Shown here piece by piece: positions 42,757-51,272 of a stretch of 64,000 nt of DNA. Position numbers and translations under genes: made by a program. How positions within the stretch are numbered: position 1 is the first letter of the stretch; the number at the start of each line of letters is the position of its first letter. The DNA comes from Aestuariivita sp. GTDB taxonomy: Bacteria > Pseudomonadota > Alphaproteobacteria > Rhodobacterales > Rhodobacteraceae. The DNA is taken from positions 124,001 to 188,000 of the forward strand of contig NZ_JAAWWD010000003.1 in the NCBI RefSeq assembly GCF_021404545.1, given 5' to 3'. The notes under the pieces were generated by a model. It saw only the letters and a list, made by a program, of their open reading frames with translations. It searched no databases and had not been told where the DNA came from.

Positions 42757-43302
42757 CTATGCCTTGGCCAAGGCGCGATATCTCTCATCCAATACTTCAA
42801 AGGGATGCAGGCCAAGGCGACGGCAAACTCTGCCAAAGACCTTCGATGCGTTTACCACAACAAAGCTATCCAGATCACCAATAGGACCACCCAGATAGCC
42901 CATAGCTTCATCAAGCGCCTGATTGCTGCGATTGTGGCAACCGATCCAATGTCCGATGCCGCCGACAATCATCAAAGTGTCGCCGTATTCTTGGTGCATC
43001 GGGAGCCCAGGGACCCGCAAGTGATCCATATCGTCAGTGCTTCCGAAGTGTGCGAAGTGAGGCGATTTGGCGAAAGCTTCCTTAGGGTTCATTCCTGCAT
43101 CGACCAGCGCTTTGGCAATCGCGAAGTCCATTACGTGTCGGAAGGTATAGCGGCGAGCCTTACCCTGCGCGCCGCCGCCTTCGGGCTGGTGGCTTTTTCC
43201 TGTAATGCAATATCGGGCGTTCCAAAGCTGAAACTTCTCCTTGGGAATGTCGCAGATCTGCGCGACTTGCGCCGTCGAAAACCTGAGTTCGTCCAGTTCC
43301 AT
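42757..43302 (-). CDS. MerR-like DNA-binding protein
   Basis: 181 residues. N-terminal MerR-type HTH (FSTAQVAQICDIPKEKFQLWNAR ... RRYTFRHVMDFAIAKALVDAGM). The C-terminal part is unassigned. 11 bp upstream of the excisionase gene in the same operon. Possibly activates the head operon, as AlpA or Stl-type controls do; inference only. Confidence 0.6.
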   Translation of the reverse strand: MELDELRFSTAQVAQICDIPKEKFQLWNARYCITGKSHQPEGGGAQGKARRYTFRHVMDFAIAKALVDAGMNPKEAFAKSPHFAHFGSTDDMDHLRVPGLPMHQEYGDTLMIVGGIGHWIGCHNRSNQALDEAMGYLGGPIGDLDSFVVVNASKVFGRVCRRLGLHPFEVLDERYRALAKA

Positions 43303-43435
43303 TTTCTCTATCCCTAAAATATCATGTGATATTTATTTGTGCCGCGTCACGCCACAGCTGTCAATTGTTTTGTCAAAGCTATTGGTTCAATGCACAAACA
43401 AGGCGCAACGGATCACTCCCAGTATAGGAAGGGGT

Positions 43436-43876
43436 TCACGCCTGATACGGCTCATGAAGCGGATGAAACTGGCGAGAAATGTCGCGTGCTCGGGTTATGG
43501 CGTCTTCAAGCTTATCTAAGCCCTCCAAACTGCGAATTGCCAACCAGTAGACGGCATCGCTCATCTGATCGCCATCCGCTAGGGCATTGTGCATGGCGAG
43601 TTGGCAGATAAGTTCCATTGCCGCTCTGGGTGCACAGCTCGGTTCGAGGATGTCTTTGGTGTCCTCAAGCGTTTGGTAAATGTCCGCCAGTGCTTTTCTA
43701 GGCTTCTTAGGTAGGCTCTGCTCATATCTTTCTTGCTGTTGACGCAGCGCCGTCACCTCGGCCAGATGAGTTTCAAAGACGCGGTTGTGAGCAAGTGCTT
43801 GCCCTTTCGTACGTCGGTTTTCCCAATATTGAACAGGACGAGGTTCACTGTTCGCGCGGGCGCGTTCTTTGGTCAT
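43436..43876 (-). CDS. Hypothetical helical protein of the left satellite operon
   Basis: 146 residues, charged N-terminus, helical throughout (FETHLAEVTALRQQQERYEQ). First gene of the leftward operon driven from the divergent promoter region with two TGTCC-GGACA operators. No family recognised. Confidence 0.5.
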   Translation of the reverse strand: MTKERARANSEPRPVQYWENRRTKGQALAHNRVFETHLAEVTALRQQQERYEQSLPKKPRKALADIYQTLEDTKDILEPSCAPRAAMELICQLAMHNALADGDQMSDAVYWLAIRSLEGLDKLEDAITRARDISRQFHPLHEPYQA

Positions 43877-43900
43877 TGTCTTGTTCTCCTTGTGTGGTAT

Positions 43901-43940
43901 TGTCCGGAACAGGACATAGCATGATGTCCTAAAGCGGACA
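43901..43940. promoter_or_regulatory. Two repressor operators in the divergent promoter region
   Basis: TGTCCGGAACAGGACA (43901-43916) and TGTCCTAAAGCGGACA (43925-43940): two copies of TGTCC-N6-GGACA, centres 24 bp apart, just before the XRE gene and between the divergent operons. Most likely the binding sites of the XRE repressor next door. Confidence 0.75.
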
Positions 43941-43947
43941 GTGTTTT

Positions 43948-44175
43948 ATGACAACTTCTGATCAATTAAGAGCTGCGCGAGCGCTCAAAGCTATGTCGCA
44001 GAGGGAATTGGCGGACCTCATCGGCTCAACAACCAAAACGATAAGGCGCGCTGAGACTGGCACGGACACCGTGTCGCCCCAAACTATACAAGCGATCCGC
44101 GCCGCACTTGAGGCGAAGGGTGTCGAATTTATCGAGGCAAACGGCGGGGGTGCAGGCGTGAGGTTGAAAAAATGA
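43948..44175 (+). CDS. XRE-family repressor
   Basis: 75 residues, an almost bare Cro/CI HTH (TSDQLRAARALKAMSQRELADLI, TKTIRRAETG) with a short C-terminal strand region. Starts 7 bp after the second operator. Overlaps the next gene (ATGA-type). Candidate master switch of the satellite. No LexA-type autocleavage domain is present, so induction may be through a helper-phage protein. Confidence 0.8.
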   Translation: MTTSDQLRAARALKAMSQRELADLIGSTTKTIRRAETGTDTVSPQTIQAIRAALEAKGVEFIEANGGGAGVRLKK

Positions 44176-44396
44176 CTAAGGCCGAAGCCGAGCGTATCAT
44201 ACGATACAGCTGCCGCATGTTCGCCGAAGAGCGAGGCATACCGATGAATGGTTCCATCAGACCGAATTTCTATGAGTTTAAGAGTTGGTTGCTCAAGCGC
44301 CACCCCGACGCTCTGGATTTTCGCTGCCGTGGAGGCCCGATGTTCACGGCGCAAAAGTGGGTGGATCAGGAGTTTAATCGAGATCAGTTCAATTAG
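44172..44396 (+). CDS. Small hypothetical protein coupled to the XRE repressor
   Basis: 74 residues, basic and aromatic (FYEFKSWLLKRHPDALDF, FTAQKWVDQEF). The start overlaps the repressor stop by 4 bp. Similar small proteins often follow phage repressors. No family known. Confidence 0.5.
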   Translation: MTKAEAERIIRYSCRMFAEERGIPMNGSIRPNFYEFKSWLLKRHPDALDFRCRGGPMFTAQKWVDQEFNRDQFN

Positions 44397-44467
44397 ATTG
44401 CGCGCCGCGCCCGCTGGAGGTATGGGCCGCGCGCTGTCGGGGTTGTTGCGGCACTCACCGACTGAAC

Positions 44468-44511
44468 CAGAATGCTATGGGGTGAGCAAAGGAGCCCCGA
44501 GGCGCATTCTG
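44468..44511. terminator. Hairpin between the convergent operons
   Basis: CAGAATGC / GCATTCTG outer stem with an inner GGGG...CCCC stem, 1 bp from the portal stop. Serves the head operon end and perhaps the XRE operon end. Confidence 0.6.
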
Positions 44512-44512
44512 C

Positions 44513-45577
44513 CTATTCTTTCCAATCGACCATGCACATCGCGCCGGACACGTCACCGGGCGGGATGCCCGCTTTTTTCGCCTCGGCCAGCGTCTTGATG
44601 ATCGCCGACAGGGCACGGGCACGTCCGCCAGCGTCGAAGGCTTGCAAGGGCCGGATCGTGTCAATCGTCACCTCGGCCCCGAGCTTGGCGGTCGCTTCAT
44701 CCGCCAGCATCGCGGCGATGGGCTGCAAGGTCCAGATTGCGAGCTGGCGTTGCGCCTCGCGGATCACGGGGCCGGTGGCGGCGCGATTGAAGAATGACGG
44801 CAGGACGCCATAGGCCATGCCGATTCCCTTGCGCGCCGCTGCCAGCGTCTCGTCTGTCATGCTCTTGGACAAGTCCGGCGAAAGCTGATCGGGCTTCTGG
44901 CCGATGGTCGGGTTCATGCCCGCCGCCGTCGCCTGGGCGACACCCTCGATCACCAGCGTTGAGCCGCGCCGCCCTTTGAACGCGCCGCGCATGGTGGCCA
45001 TGTCGTCGGCGCCAGTATCGGGCAAGGGCACGATCTGGCTTCCCAGAGGGGCGTTCTCGAATGTCTCTGCAAGCGCGGCCTCGACCGCATGGAGCATCCC
45101 GCCTGTCAGGCTGGATCGGCGCAGCGGTGCGGTGCCGATCCATGGCGTCAGGTTGTCCACACCGATCCGCAGGTGCAGCACCTCGGCGGCAAGGGCGGTG
45201 ACAGTGCGCCCTCCCCCGGCCTCGGGGATGGACAGGCGATAGGCGCGCGGCTTCCCGTCGCGGGTGGTCACGTCCCAGTCCGTCGCCGAGACAAGGCCCA
45301 ACTCGGTGATCAGATAGACCGCCTCGCCGTTCAAAGCGATGCTTCGGGCGATCATCGCCATGGTTTGCCGGGTCAGCAGGTTGGTTCCGGTCACGTCCGC
45401 CATTGCGAACCCGCCTTCCCAAAGGCTGACGCAGCTCTGCACCGTCGCCGTCAGCTCGGCCACGCCGCGCCGCCCGCTGATGAAGCTGTCCCGCGCCGCC
45501 ATCACTTGCGCGGTGTATCCACCGCCGTTGGACCGCGCCTCGATCGGGCGCAGCTTGTTTATGATCCATTCCAGCAT
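44513..45577 (-). CDS. Phage portal protein (HK97 type)
   Basis: 354 residues. Portal features: N-terminal segment (LEWIINKLRP), the core (NLLTRQTMAMIARSIALNGEAVYLI), ALAETFENAPLGSQIV and a C-terminal PSFFNRAATGPVIREAQRQ. Forms the dodecameric ring through which TerL packs DNA. ATG 45577 with GGAGGT just upstream. Last gene of the head operon; slightly short for the family. Confidence 0.85.
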   Translation of the reverse strand: MLEWIINKLRPIEARSNGGGYTAQVMAARDSFISGRRGVAELTATVQSCVSLWEGGFAMADVTGTNLLTRQTMAMIARSIALNGEAVYLITELGLVSATDWDVTTRDGKPRAYRLSIPEAGGGRTVTALAAEVLHLRIGVDNLTPWIGTAPLRRSSLTGGMLHAVEAALAETFENAPLGSQIVPLPDTGADDMATMRGAFKGRRGSTLVIEGVAQATAAGMNPTIGQKPDQLSPDLSKSMTDETLAAARKGIGMAYGVLPSFFNRAATGPVIREAQRQLAIWTLQPIAAMLADEATAKLGAEVTIDTIRPLQAFDAGGRARALSAIIKTLAEAKKAGIPPGDVSGAMCMVDWKE

Positions 45578-45579
45578 GG

Positions 45580-46158
45580 TCACCTCCACCGGCTTGTGTT
45601 GTTGATCCGAATGAGCGCTCGGCGCACCGTAGGATGATAGGCCCAGTTCCGGGCCTCGATTTGAGCTTGTGGATAGGCGGGTTTCGTCACGGCGCTGATT
45701 TCGATCAGGTCAGCCGCTCGGACTGTGCGCAGGATTGCGTTGCCGCGTTCCTCTACCGTCTCGCCGCCTGGTCGGACGCGGAAGCCGGGTGACAGGCCCC
45801 GCACCAGCCCGGCCGCATGGGCGGACAGGAAGTCCCGCACATAACTGACCTGCTCCATGTCGGCGCTGATCGTCGCGTCAACGGTAAGGGCGTCATCGGT
45901 TTCAGTCAGTGTCAGAGTGCCAGCGGAACGTGACGCCAGCGGCTTGTTGAAGTCGTGACCGGCCAGAAAATGCACGTCCTCGCCGCGTTCCAGCCGATCC
46001 GCGAAGGCACGGGCTGCGATCATCTCACGACGCTCACGCCCTGCCCCCATGCGTTCGGCCAACACAGTTTCCCGGCCATATGGGAAAGTTGCCCGAAGGC
46101 GGGTTTCCCCGCCCTCGGTGCGCAGCTCCAGGCTGCCGACATGAGCGCCCCAGAGCAT
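45580..46158 (-). CDS. Prohead protease (HK97/S78 family)
   Basis: 192 residues. Family pattern: LELRTEGGETRLRATFPYG, AGHDFNKPLASRSAGTL with the catalytic His, ALTVDATIS and the Ser region HAAGLVRGLSPGFRV, ending KPAYPQAQIE. ATG overlaps the capsid stop (TAATG). A much longer open frame upstream is antisense-frame noise of the capsid gene. Trims the capsid delta domain during head maturation. Confidence 0.9.
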   Translation of the reverse strand: MLWGAHVGSLELRTEGGETRLRATFPYGRETVLAERMGAGRERREMIAARAFADRLERGEDVHFLAGHDFNKPLASRSAGTLTLTETDDALTVDATISADMEQVSYVRDFLSAHAAGLVRGLSPGFRVRPGGETVEERGNAILRTVRAADLIEISAVTKPAYPQAQIEARNWAYHPTVRRALIRINNTSRWR

Positions 46159-47426
46159 TAGGCTGCCAGCTCCAGGCCGGTCAGCAGTTCGAGCTGGGCT
46201 GGGCGCGCTTCCGTCACGTCCATCGTCGCAAGGGCAGTGATCCGCAGCCCGCCGGACTGTGCATCGCTGTAGGGGTCGCGGATCATGTCCACCGCGCCCC
46301 ATGCGCCAATGAAGATCGGAGCCACCCCGCCCGCTGCGGTGGTCAACAGCGAAGACGTGGCCTCGGGGATGCCGGACGGCGCGGCGAGCGCGTTGTTCGT
46401 CATGGCGATGTTGGCCGAGGGCAGGTTTTTCACCAACCGGTCCCATTCGGACACCGCTGTGCCGCTGATCAGAACGCTGTCCAGATAGTCCCAAAGTTCG
46501 GGGCGGATCAGTGCCCGCACCGCGTCCGGCGAACCGGCGGCATTGGCGGTCATGAACCGGGTGACTGCCGAGCGGAACGCGCCCCAGCTCGCCAGTGCAT
46601 CCACCGCCGTGGACGTGATGCCGTACGTCGCAGCACCGGTGATGACTCCGAGCGGTTGGCCGTTGGCCCCGGTGCCGAGGAATGCCGCCTGATCCATCGC
46701 CGCGCCCATTGCCCCGCTCATATCGCGCCGCACCGCCTGTTCCAGCGCCGCGCCGGACTGTTTCAGCGTCTTGCGGGTGATGCGCATCTGAATGCCGAGG
46801 TTGTGATCCGGCGACATGGCGCGGTCGGTGGTGGCATAGGTGGTCGGCCCAGCCACGTTGGCCGTCTCGCCGTCCGCCCAGCCTGCTGTGACCGCCGAGG
46901 TAGTCACCGGCCACTCCACAGCGCCCGCGTCGATGCTGATCATCTGCGCCCCCATGCGTGCCGCCACGCTGTCCGGGAACAGGCGGTCGAAGATGGGGCG
47001 GGTCTGGATCGGGTTGGGGGTGCCGCTGGCAACCGTCTCACCGGCCCGGACTTCCAGCGCCTGCCACGGCACGGGAATGCCCCGGAAACCGCCCGAGTTG
47101 CGCAACTCGGTCACGATCTCCGCCGTCTGGCCGTCCAGTTGCCGCCCTTCATCGAGGGCCAGCGCGACCTGGCGCATCTCGAAACCGGCCATCAGCTCGG
47201 CCCATTCCTGGGCGGAGCGGGTCTCAAGCTCGTCGCCCGCGTCCCGGCGTTCGGTATCCTCGGCAATCAGGGCTGCACGATAGCGGGTTTCGTTGGAACG
47301 GTATTCCCGGTCCAGTTCGTCCATCTGCCGGACTTCATCCTCGGATGGGGCTTCCTTACCCGCCAGCTCGGCGAGGTTCTGGCGGATTTCGCTTTGCCGC
47401 CGGGCGATCTTCACAGATTCGAGCAT
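46158..47426 (-). CDS. Major capsid protein (HK97 fold)
   Basis: 422 residues. Residues 1-100 form the helical delta/scaffold region (charged coiled coil with EDEVRQMDELDREYRSNETRY). The HK97 core follows with FRGIPVPWQAL, WPVTTSAVTAGWADGE, a long spine helix (LKQSGAALEQAVRRDMSGAMG) and AFLGTGANGQPLGVI. The C-terminal P-domain strand is present. Complete length suggests functional heads. Between HNH and protease genes. Confidence 0.92.
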   Translation of the reverse strand: MLESVKIARRQSEIRQNLAELAGKEAPSEDEVRQMDELDREYRSNETRYRAALIAEDTERRDAGDELETRSAQEWAELMAGFEMRQVALALDEGRQLDGQTAEIVTELRNSGGFRGIPVPWQALEVRAGETVASGTPNPIQTRPIFDRLFPDSVAARMGAQMISIDAGAVEWPVTTSAVTAGWADGETANVAGPTTYATTDRAMSPDHNLGIQMRITRKTLKQSGAALEQAVRRDMSGAMGAAMDQAAFLGTGANGQPLGVITGAATYGITSTAVDALASWGAFRSAVTRFMTANAAGSPDAVRALIRPELWDYLDSVLISGTAVSEWDRLVKNLPSANIAMTNNALAAPSGIPEATSSLLTTAAGGVAPIFIGAWGAVDMIRDPYSDAQSGGLRITALATMDVTEARPAQLELLTGLELAA

Positions 47427-47429
47427 GGT

Positions 47430-47765
47430 TTATCCTTTCTGCTCAATAGGGGTGCCGGGTCGCTCAAGCGCCTCGACTGCTTCCCGCCAGTTTTGGCGGT
47501 CCTCTCGGGGCGGGGGATGCCCGCACTCGATCCTTGTCTTTCGGGTGTGGCAACCGGGGCAAAGCGCCTGAAGGTTGCGCGGCTCATAGGACAGCTCGGG
47601 GTGCGTCCTGACCGGTTTGACGTGATCCACTTCCAGCCGCCCGCCGCAGCCACATGAGCGGCAGCGGTAACGGTCGCGTTCGAGGATCTCCGCGCGAAGT
47701 ACCTTCCAGCGTTTCGTGCGGGTGACGTGCCGCGAATGCCGTTTATGTTCCTTGCGGATGCTCAT
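47430..47765 (-). CDS. HNH endonuclease of the packaging module
   Basis: 111 residues. Zn pairs CRSCGC and CPGCHTRK frame the HNH motif (LEVDHVKPVRTHPELSYEPRNLQALC). HK97-type phages and cf-PICIs encode an HNH protein next to TerL that is needed for packaging cuts. ATG 47765 overlaps the preceding 35-residue gene by ATGA. Confidence 0.9.
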   Translation of the reverse strand: MSIRKEHKRHSRHVTRTKRWKVLRAEILERDRYRCRSCGCGGRLEVDHVKPVRTHPELSYEPRNLQALCPGCHTRKTRIECGHPPPREDRQNWREAVEALERPGTPIEQKG

Positions 47766-47869
47766 GGGATTTGATCCGTCTGGGCGGTGTTTTCGAGAAA
47801 AGCGCCGCTGCCTAGGACTACCTTGACGCCGCCGATTTCGTAGGTGATGCCCTCGTGGTTCAAAACCAT
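47762..47869 (-). CDS. 35-aa small protein between TerL and HNH
   Basis: ATG 47869 inside the TerL end, TGA overlapping the HNH start (ATGA). Strand-rich (ITYEIGGVKVVLGSGAF). Coupled at both ends, so surely translated; resembles small head-stabilizing or cap proteins in position only. Confidence 0.6.
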   Translation of the reverse strand: MVLNHEGITYEIGGVKVVLGSGAFLENTAQTDQIP

Positions 47870-49563
47870 TGCATCCTCGCTTTCGCTTTGGGTTGTGCTG
47901 TGATCCGCGCTCCTTGCGCGACGGCCAGAACCGATGCCGCCGCGGCGTCGATCCGGCCCGTAGATCGGGCCTTCGCAATCTTGATGTTGTTCGCCGGGTC
48001 GCGCAGGCACACCGTGTCCGCAAAGGCCGAGCGCAGAAGCAGGGACGGCTTGGCCTTCACCAGCCCGTCAAAGGCGGCGCGACGGAACCGTTCCGCATCC
48101 TCGCCACGGTCCCGGAAGCCCTGACCGCGCCAGACCAGCGGCGCGCGGATGCCCGCCCGGCTGATCGCTTCACCCAGCTCGGCCTGCTTGTAGCGGTCCA
48201 TGGTGATCGCGATGACGGGCTGATCCTCGACATGGCGCATCACCTCGACCAGCCACGGGGCCACCGGCACGGTCTTGTCGCCGAGAACCGAAAGCTCCCC
48301 CCGGTCGTGCATCTCGACATAGCGACCGGCCACGCCGTCCGTCTGGCCGCGATCCAAGAGGCTGGGCATGGACGGGAAGGTGCCAAGACACTCAAGCCGC
48401 CCCGTCTCGGGCCAGTAGAACGCCGCCGCCGTCATCGAGGCCGAACCGCCGAGGTCGATCCCGATCACAACACCGCCTTCGCGGGATGGCAGCGCCGAGG
48501 TTTCGCAGCCGAGCCATTCGTCCAGGGTGATCAGCAGGTCACGCGATTCCCCGGATACACGCTCATTGCGGTTGTAGAGCCGGAAGCTGGTGAGGCTGGA
48601 ACCGCCCCGCGCAATGGCCCGCTTCGCTTGCGCTTCCAGCCATTCCAGCGAACCGCCGATGCCATGAGGCGCGCCGGGGTTGGCGATCAAAAGGCTTTCC
48701 GCGTCATCGGCTGGCAGGCCGGGCGCGGGCCGATGCTCTTGAACGTATGAGCCGGGCGACGGATCGTCGATCCACCGGGAAAAGGGGTGCGTGTCGTCGC
48801 TGGCGCTGGTGCTGATCAGGAAAGCCCGGCCCTCGCGCTTGCCCAGACCGGACAGCAGCGCGTGTTCCAGCTCGTCGCCGCGATCAAGGGCCCAGTGCCC
48901 GCGCTCGTCAAGGATTGCCATCGTCGGTGCGCCGCCGAGGGCCGATTTACCGTCCGCCGCGATCACGCGAAGGACATGCCCGCCACCGTCGCCCTCAAAT
49001 TCGATTTCGAGGCGCGGGGCCCGGCGGTAGATCAGGCGGCGCTGCACCTCAAGCGGCAGGGTGGCGGCAAACCCGGCCACGAAGTCCCAGATAATGCGCC
49101 CCTGATCGCGGGTCCGCGCGGCTGCGATGATCTCGCGCCGGGGCTGTCGGTCCCAGACGCCAACAAGACCGCCGAGCGCAAGTCCCGCCGTGATCGCGGA
49201 TTTGCCGTTGCCGCGCCCGATGCTGAGAATGGCGTTGGCGGTCGTGTCAGCCATCGCGCCTTCGATGAATTGGCGCTGAAAGGGGGCGAGCGTGACAGGC
49301 TTTCCGGCGTTCGGTCCCTCGGGAATTTGCAGGCTATGCATGAATTGCATAGCTCGATCTGCCGGGGCCGCGTTTTCCGCCTCTGCGCCGGGCGCGAAAA
49401 TTGAGGAGTTAGACACACGGTTACCCGTATTTGCCAAAGTCGCGGCATTGGGACCAGATGCAAAGAGGTCAGCCTGTTGATGATCGGAACGACGCGGTGC
49501 AGGCGAAAGGATCGAACCATCCGCCTTGCGCCATGATCTTGCTTTCTTCGCTGCCTCTGTCAT
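47860..49563 (-). CDS. Terminase large subunit (TerL)
   Basis: 567 residues. ATPase part: Walker A-like SIGRGNGKS near residue 122, Walker B TMAILDERGHW, coupling motif FLISTSAS. C-terminal RNase H-like nuclease part: VIGIDLGGSASM with the first Asp and further acids (ITMDRYK, RIDAAAASVLA). ATG 49563 chosen; a start at 49623 adds 20 residues. No terminase small subunit is recognisable next to it. Confidence 0.92.
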   Translation of the reverse strand: MTEAAKKARSWRKADGSILSPAPRRSDHQQADLFASGPNAATLANTGNRVSNSSIFAPGAEAENAAPADRAMQFMHSLQIPEGPNAGKPVTLAPFQRQFIEGAMADTTANAILSIGRGNGKSAITAGLALGGLVGVWDRQPRREIIAAARTRDQGRIIWDFVAGFAATLPLEVQRRLIYRRAPRLEIEFEGDGGGHVLRVIAADGKSALGGAPTMAILDERGHWALDRGDELEHALLSGLGKREGRAFLISTSASDDTHPFSRWIDDPSPGSYVQEHRPAPGLPADDAESLLIANPGAPHGIGGSLEWLEAQAKRAIARGGSSLTSFRLYNRNERVSGESRDLLITLDEWLGCETSALPSREGGVVIGIDLGGSASMTAAAFYWPETGRLECLGTFPSMPSLLDRGQTDGVAGRYVEMHDRGELSVLGDKTVPVAPWLVEVMRHVEDQPVIAITMDRYKQAELGEAISRAGIRAPLVWRGQGFRDRGEDAERFRRAAFDGLVKAKPSLLLRSAFADTVCLRDPANNIKIAKARSTGRIDAAAASVLAVAQGARITAQPKAKARMQWF

Positions 49564-49958
49564 CGTGTTCACTCTCGCGTGTCTCTTTTCGTTCAATCGT
49601 TGCTCACTTGGCCCTCTGCTCACTGGTGAGGGTTGCTGTGACGGTCAGAAAGCGGGTTACTCCAGCGGGGTTGAAAACCCGCCTCCCGCCCTGACCGCCG
49701 CGATCTTGCCTGCTCACCGGAGCCGGGCCGCCGCTTAGGCCAGACCTGCCTTTCCCCCGGCTCGGTCCGCACTCCCATGTTCACCGCCTTGGAGGGTGGC
49801 AGTGGGGCCTTGGGGCGTGGAGTGACCGCACGACGCGGAATAGCTGCCCTTGTGCTTTGGCCCGTTACCCGGTAGCACTGTGATGCGTCAGCCCCGGCTA
49901 ACCCGTGAACGCCGACTGCCGCATGGCCCGCCGCTGCAACGGCGGGCTTTGTTTTTTC
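49564..49958 (+). ncRNA. GC-rich structured non-coding region with plus-strand terminator
   Basis: No gene on either strand. Contains a nested hairpin GGTCAG...CTGACC (49643-49696) enclosing GCGGGTT/AACCCGC. A strong intrinsic terminator on the plus strand, GCCCGCCG/CGGCGGGC stem then TTTGTTTTTT (49926-49956), faces against the minus-strand head operon. Could be a small RNA, or the packaging (cos/pac) site of the satellite. Low confidence as RNA; the structure itself is clear. Confidence 0.4.
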
Positions 49959-50189
49959 TCACCTCTCGATCAGTTCAACGTCAGGCTCGGAGCCGGTGCC
50001 CAGCTCGGACACCAGCCGCCGCATGATCTGCTCTTGCTTCATCGTGGGACGCCACGCCGCCCGCTTGCCGTGCCGGGCGATGGACCGCACGAACCCTTGC
50101 AGCCATTCGTCGGTGCCGTCCGCCATCACCCGCCGCACCACCAACGGCCAGCGGAAGGTCAGGATTTCATCAAGCTCGCGGTCGGTCAT
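49959..50189 (-). CDS. Small head-module protein, hypothetical
   Basis: 76 residues, basic (WPLVVRRVMADGTDEWLQGFVRSI, AWRPTMKQEQIMRRL). It overlaps the connector gene by 4 bp. Possibly a connector accessory or a terminase small-subunit stand-in; not recognised. Confidence 0.55.
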   Translation of the reverse strand: MTDRELDEILTFRWPLVVRRVMADGTDEWLQGFVRSIARHGKRAAWRPTMKQEQIMRRLVSELGTGSEPDVELIER

Positions 50190-50734
50190 ACCTGCACCCC
50201 GCGATAGCGCGCGCTCACGCGGGCCATGTGGGGGGACGTGGTGAGGGACTTGGCGTCCATCGGCGACCTGCCGTCATAGTGCAGCGCGGCCTGATCCATG
50301 AGGGCCTGGGCGAGATCGGCAGGCACGTCCGCCGCCGCCGGTCCAAACCCGGCCTGATATTCGATGATGACGCGGCTGGGGGTGAGGTCGTGATAGCTCG
50401 CCAACCAGCGGATGTAGGGCCGGGTGCCGCCCACGAAGTCAAAGGCGGTGAACGCTTCGCCGTCGATGGTTACGCTCGGCACGTCTTCGTCCGCCACCGG
50501 CCCGATGGGTAGGCTCAAGCCATGCTCTTGTGCCGGGTTGAAGATCGTCACCCTGATCGTTTGCGTCAGCAGCGCGATTTGGGCGAATTGCTCGATTTCC
50601 GCCGCCGCCGTCAGGCCGATGTTCTGAATGGCATTGTCTTCGGCGTCGGCATCCACCCGGATGTGCCACTTGAGGTCATCAAGGATGAAGGGCAGCGCAG
50701 AGCCACCCGCAATCCGGTGCACAAGCATCTTCAT
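50186..50734 (-). CDS. Head-tail connector protein (gp6-like)
   Basis: 182 residues. Phage gp6/HK97 adaptor pattern: DDLKWHIRVDADAEDNAIQNIGLTAAAEIEQ at the start, and PADLAQALMDQAALHYDGRSP near the end. It seats on the portal and offers a tail-docking face, so heads can accept tails from another phage. ATG overlaps the upstream ORF stop (ATGA). Confidence 0.85.
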   Translation of the reverse strand: MKMLVHRIAGGSALPFILDDLKWHIRVDADAEDNAIQNIGLTAAAEIEQFAQIALLTQTIRVTIFNPAQEHGLSLPIGPVADEDVPSVTIDGEAFTAFDFVGGTRPYIRWLASYHDLTPSRVIIEYQAGFGPAAADVPADLAQALMDQAALHYDGRSPMDAKSLTTSPHMARVSARYRGVQV

Positions 50735-51003
50735 GCGGCGATCTCCACTTCGGAAATGTGTTTGCGGAATGCCATCTGGTCGCGTTCGGGCAAGGCTTCA
50801 TATGCCGCCAGTGCATAAGCCTTGCGCTCTTTCAGAGAGGCGAAGGAAGCCCACCAGCGCGCATCGTCCATCGGATTGAGGAAGGTCGGCAGGGGGTAAT
50901 CGGCGAAGGACAGGACCGCTTCGGCGACCTGCTCGGCCTGTTCCGGGGTATCGAGCGCCCGAAGTGCCGCCCATGCCAGTGCGGCGCGCTCTTCGACGGT
51001 TAG
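50731..51003 (-). CDS. Small head-module protein, start codon unclear
   Basis: A coding-like frame runs to the TGA at 50731, overlapping the connector ATG. Its protein (LTVEERAALAWAALRALDT, through FADYPLPTFLNPMDDARWW to ISEVEIAA) looks real, but the frame has no ATG, GTG or TTG between the upstream stop and an internal ATG at 50871. Either it begins at a rare codon, at ATG 50871 (46 aa), or by a frameshift out of the DUF1640-like gene, whose TAA lies at 51000-51002. Function unknown. Confidence 0.45.
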   Translation of the reverse strand, partial: LTVEERAALAWAALRALDTPEQAEQVAEAVLSFADYPLPTFLNPMDDARWWASFASLKERKAYALAAYEALPERDQMAFRKHISEVEIAA

Positions 51004-51272
51004 CCAAGAAGAGACGCTACACCAAAGGCGGCGGCCAAGATCGCGCCGACGGTGGTAAAGCCGTGAATGACAAAGGCGCGGTACATCTCGGCCCGCAGTT
51101 CAACGAGATCGGTTCGCACCTCGTTGATGTCGGCCCGGGTTGCGAGATCACCCTCGACCCGAGCAGCCTGCACGGTCGCCACGATTTCCGCCGCCAAGTC
51201 AGCACTTGCGCCTTTCTGTTGCAAGCGCTGTACGGCGGCATGTGTATCATTGATGATGATTGACGTGTTCAT
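51000..51272 (-). CDS. DUF1640-like coiled-coil membrane protein
   Basis: 90 residues. Coiled coil with DUF1640 spacing (AAVQRLQQKGASADLAAEIV, THEN RADINEVRTDLVELRAEMYR) and a C-terminal transmembrane helix (TTVGAILAAAFGVASLL). Common in alphaproteobacterial prophages. ATG 51272; a longer frame up to 51347 lacks a ribosome site. First gene of the head operon downstream of the origin. Confidence 0.7.
   Translation of the reverse strand: MNTSIIINDTHAAVQRLQQKGASADLAAEIVATVQAARVEGDLATRADINEVRTDLVELRAEMYRAFVIHGFTTVGAILAAAFGVASLLG

Noticed and set aside
46159-46914. Long N-terminal extension of the prohead protease frame
   Set aside because: It runs through the capsid gene in another frame and encodes no recognisable protein. 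The coupled ATG at 46158 (TAATG) is the real start.
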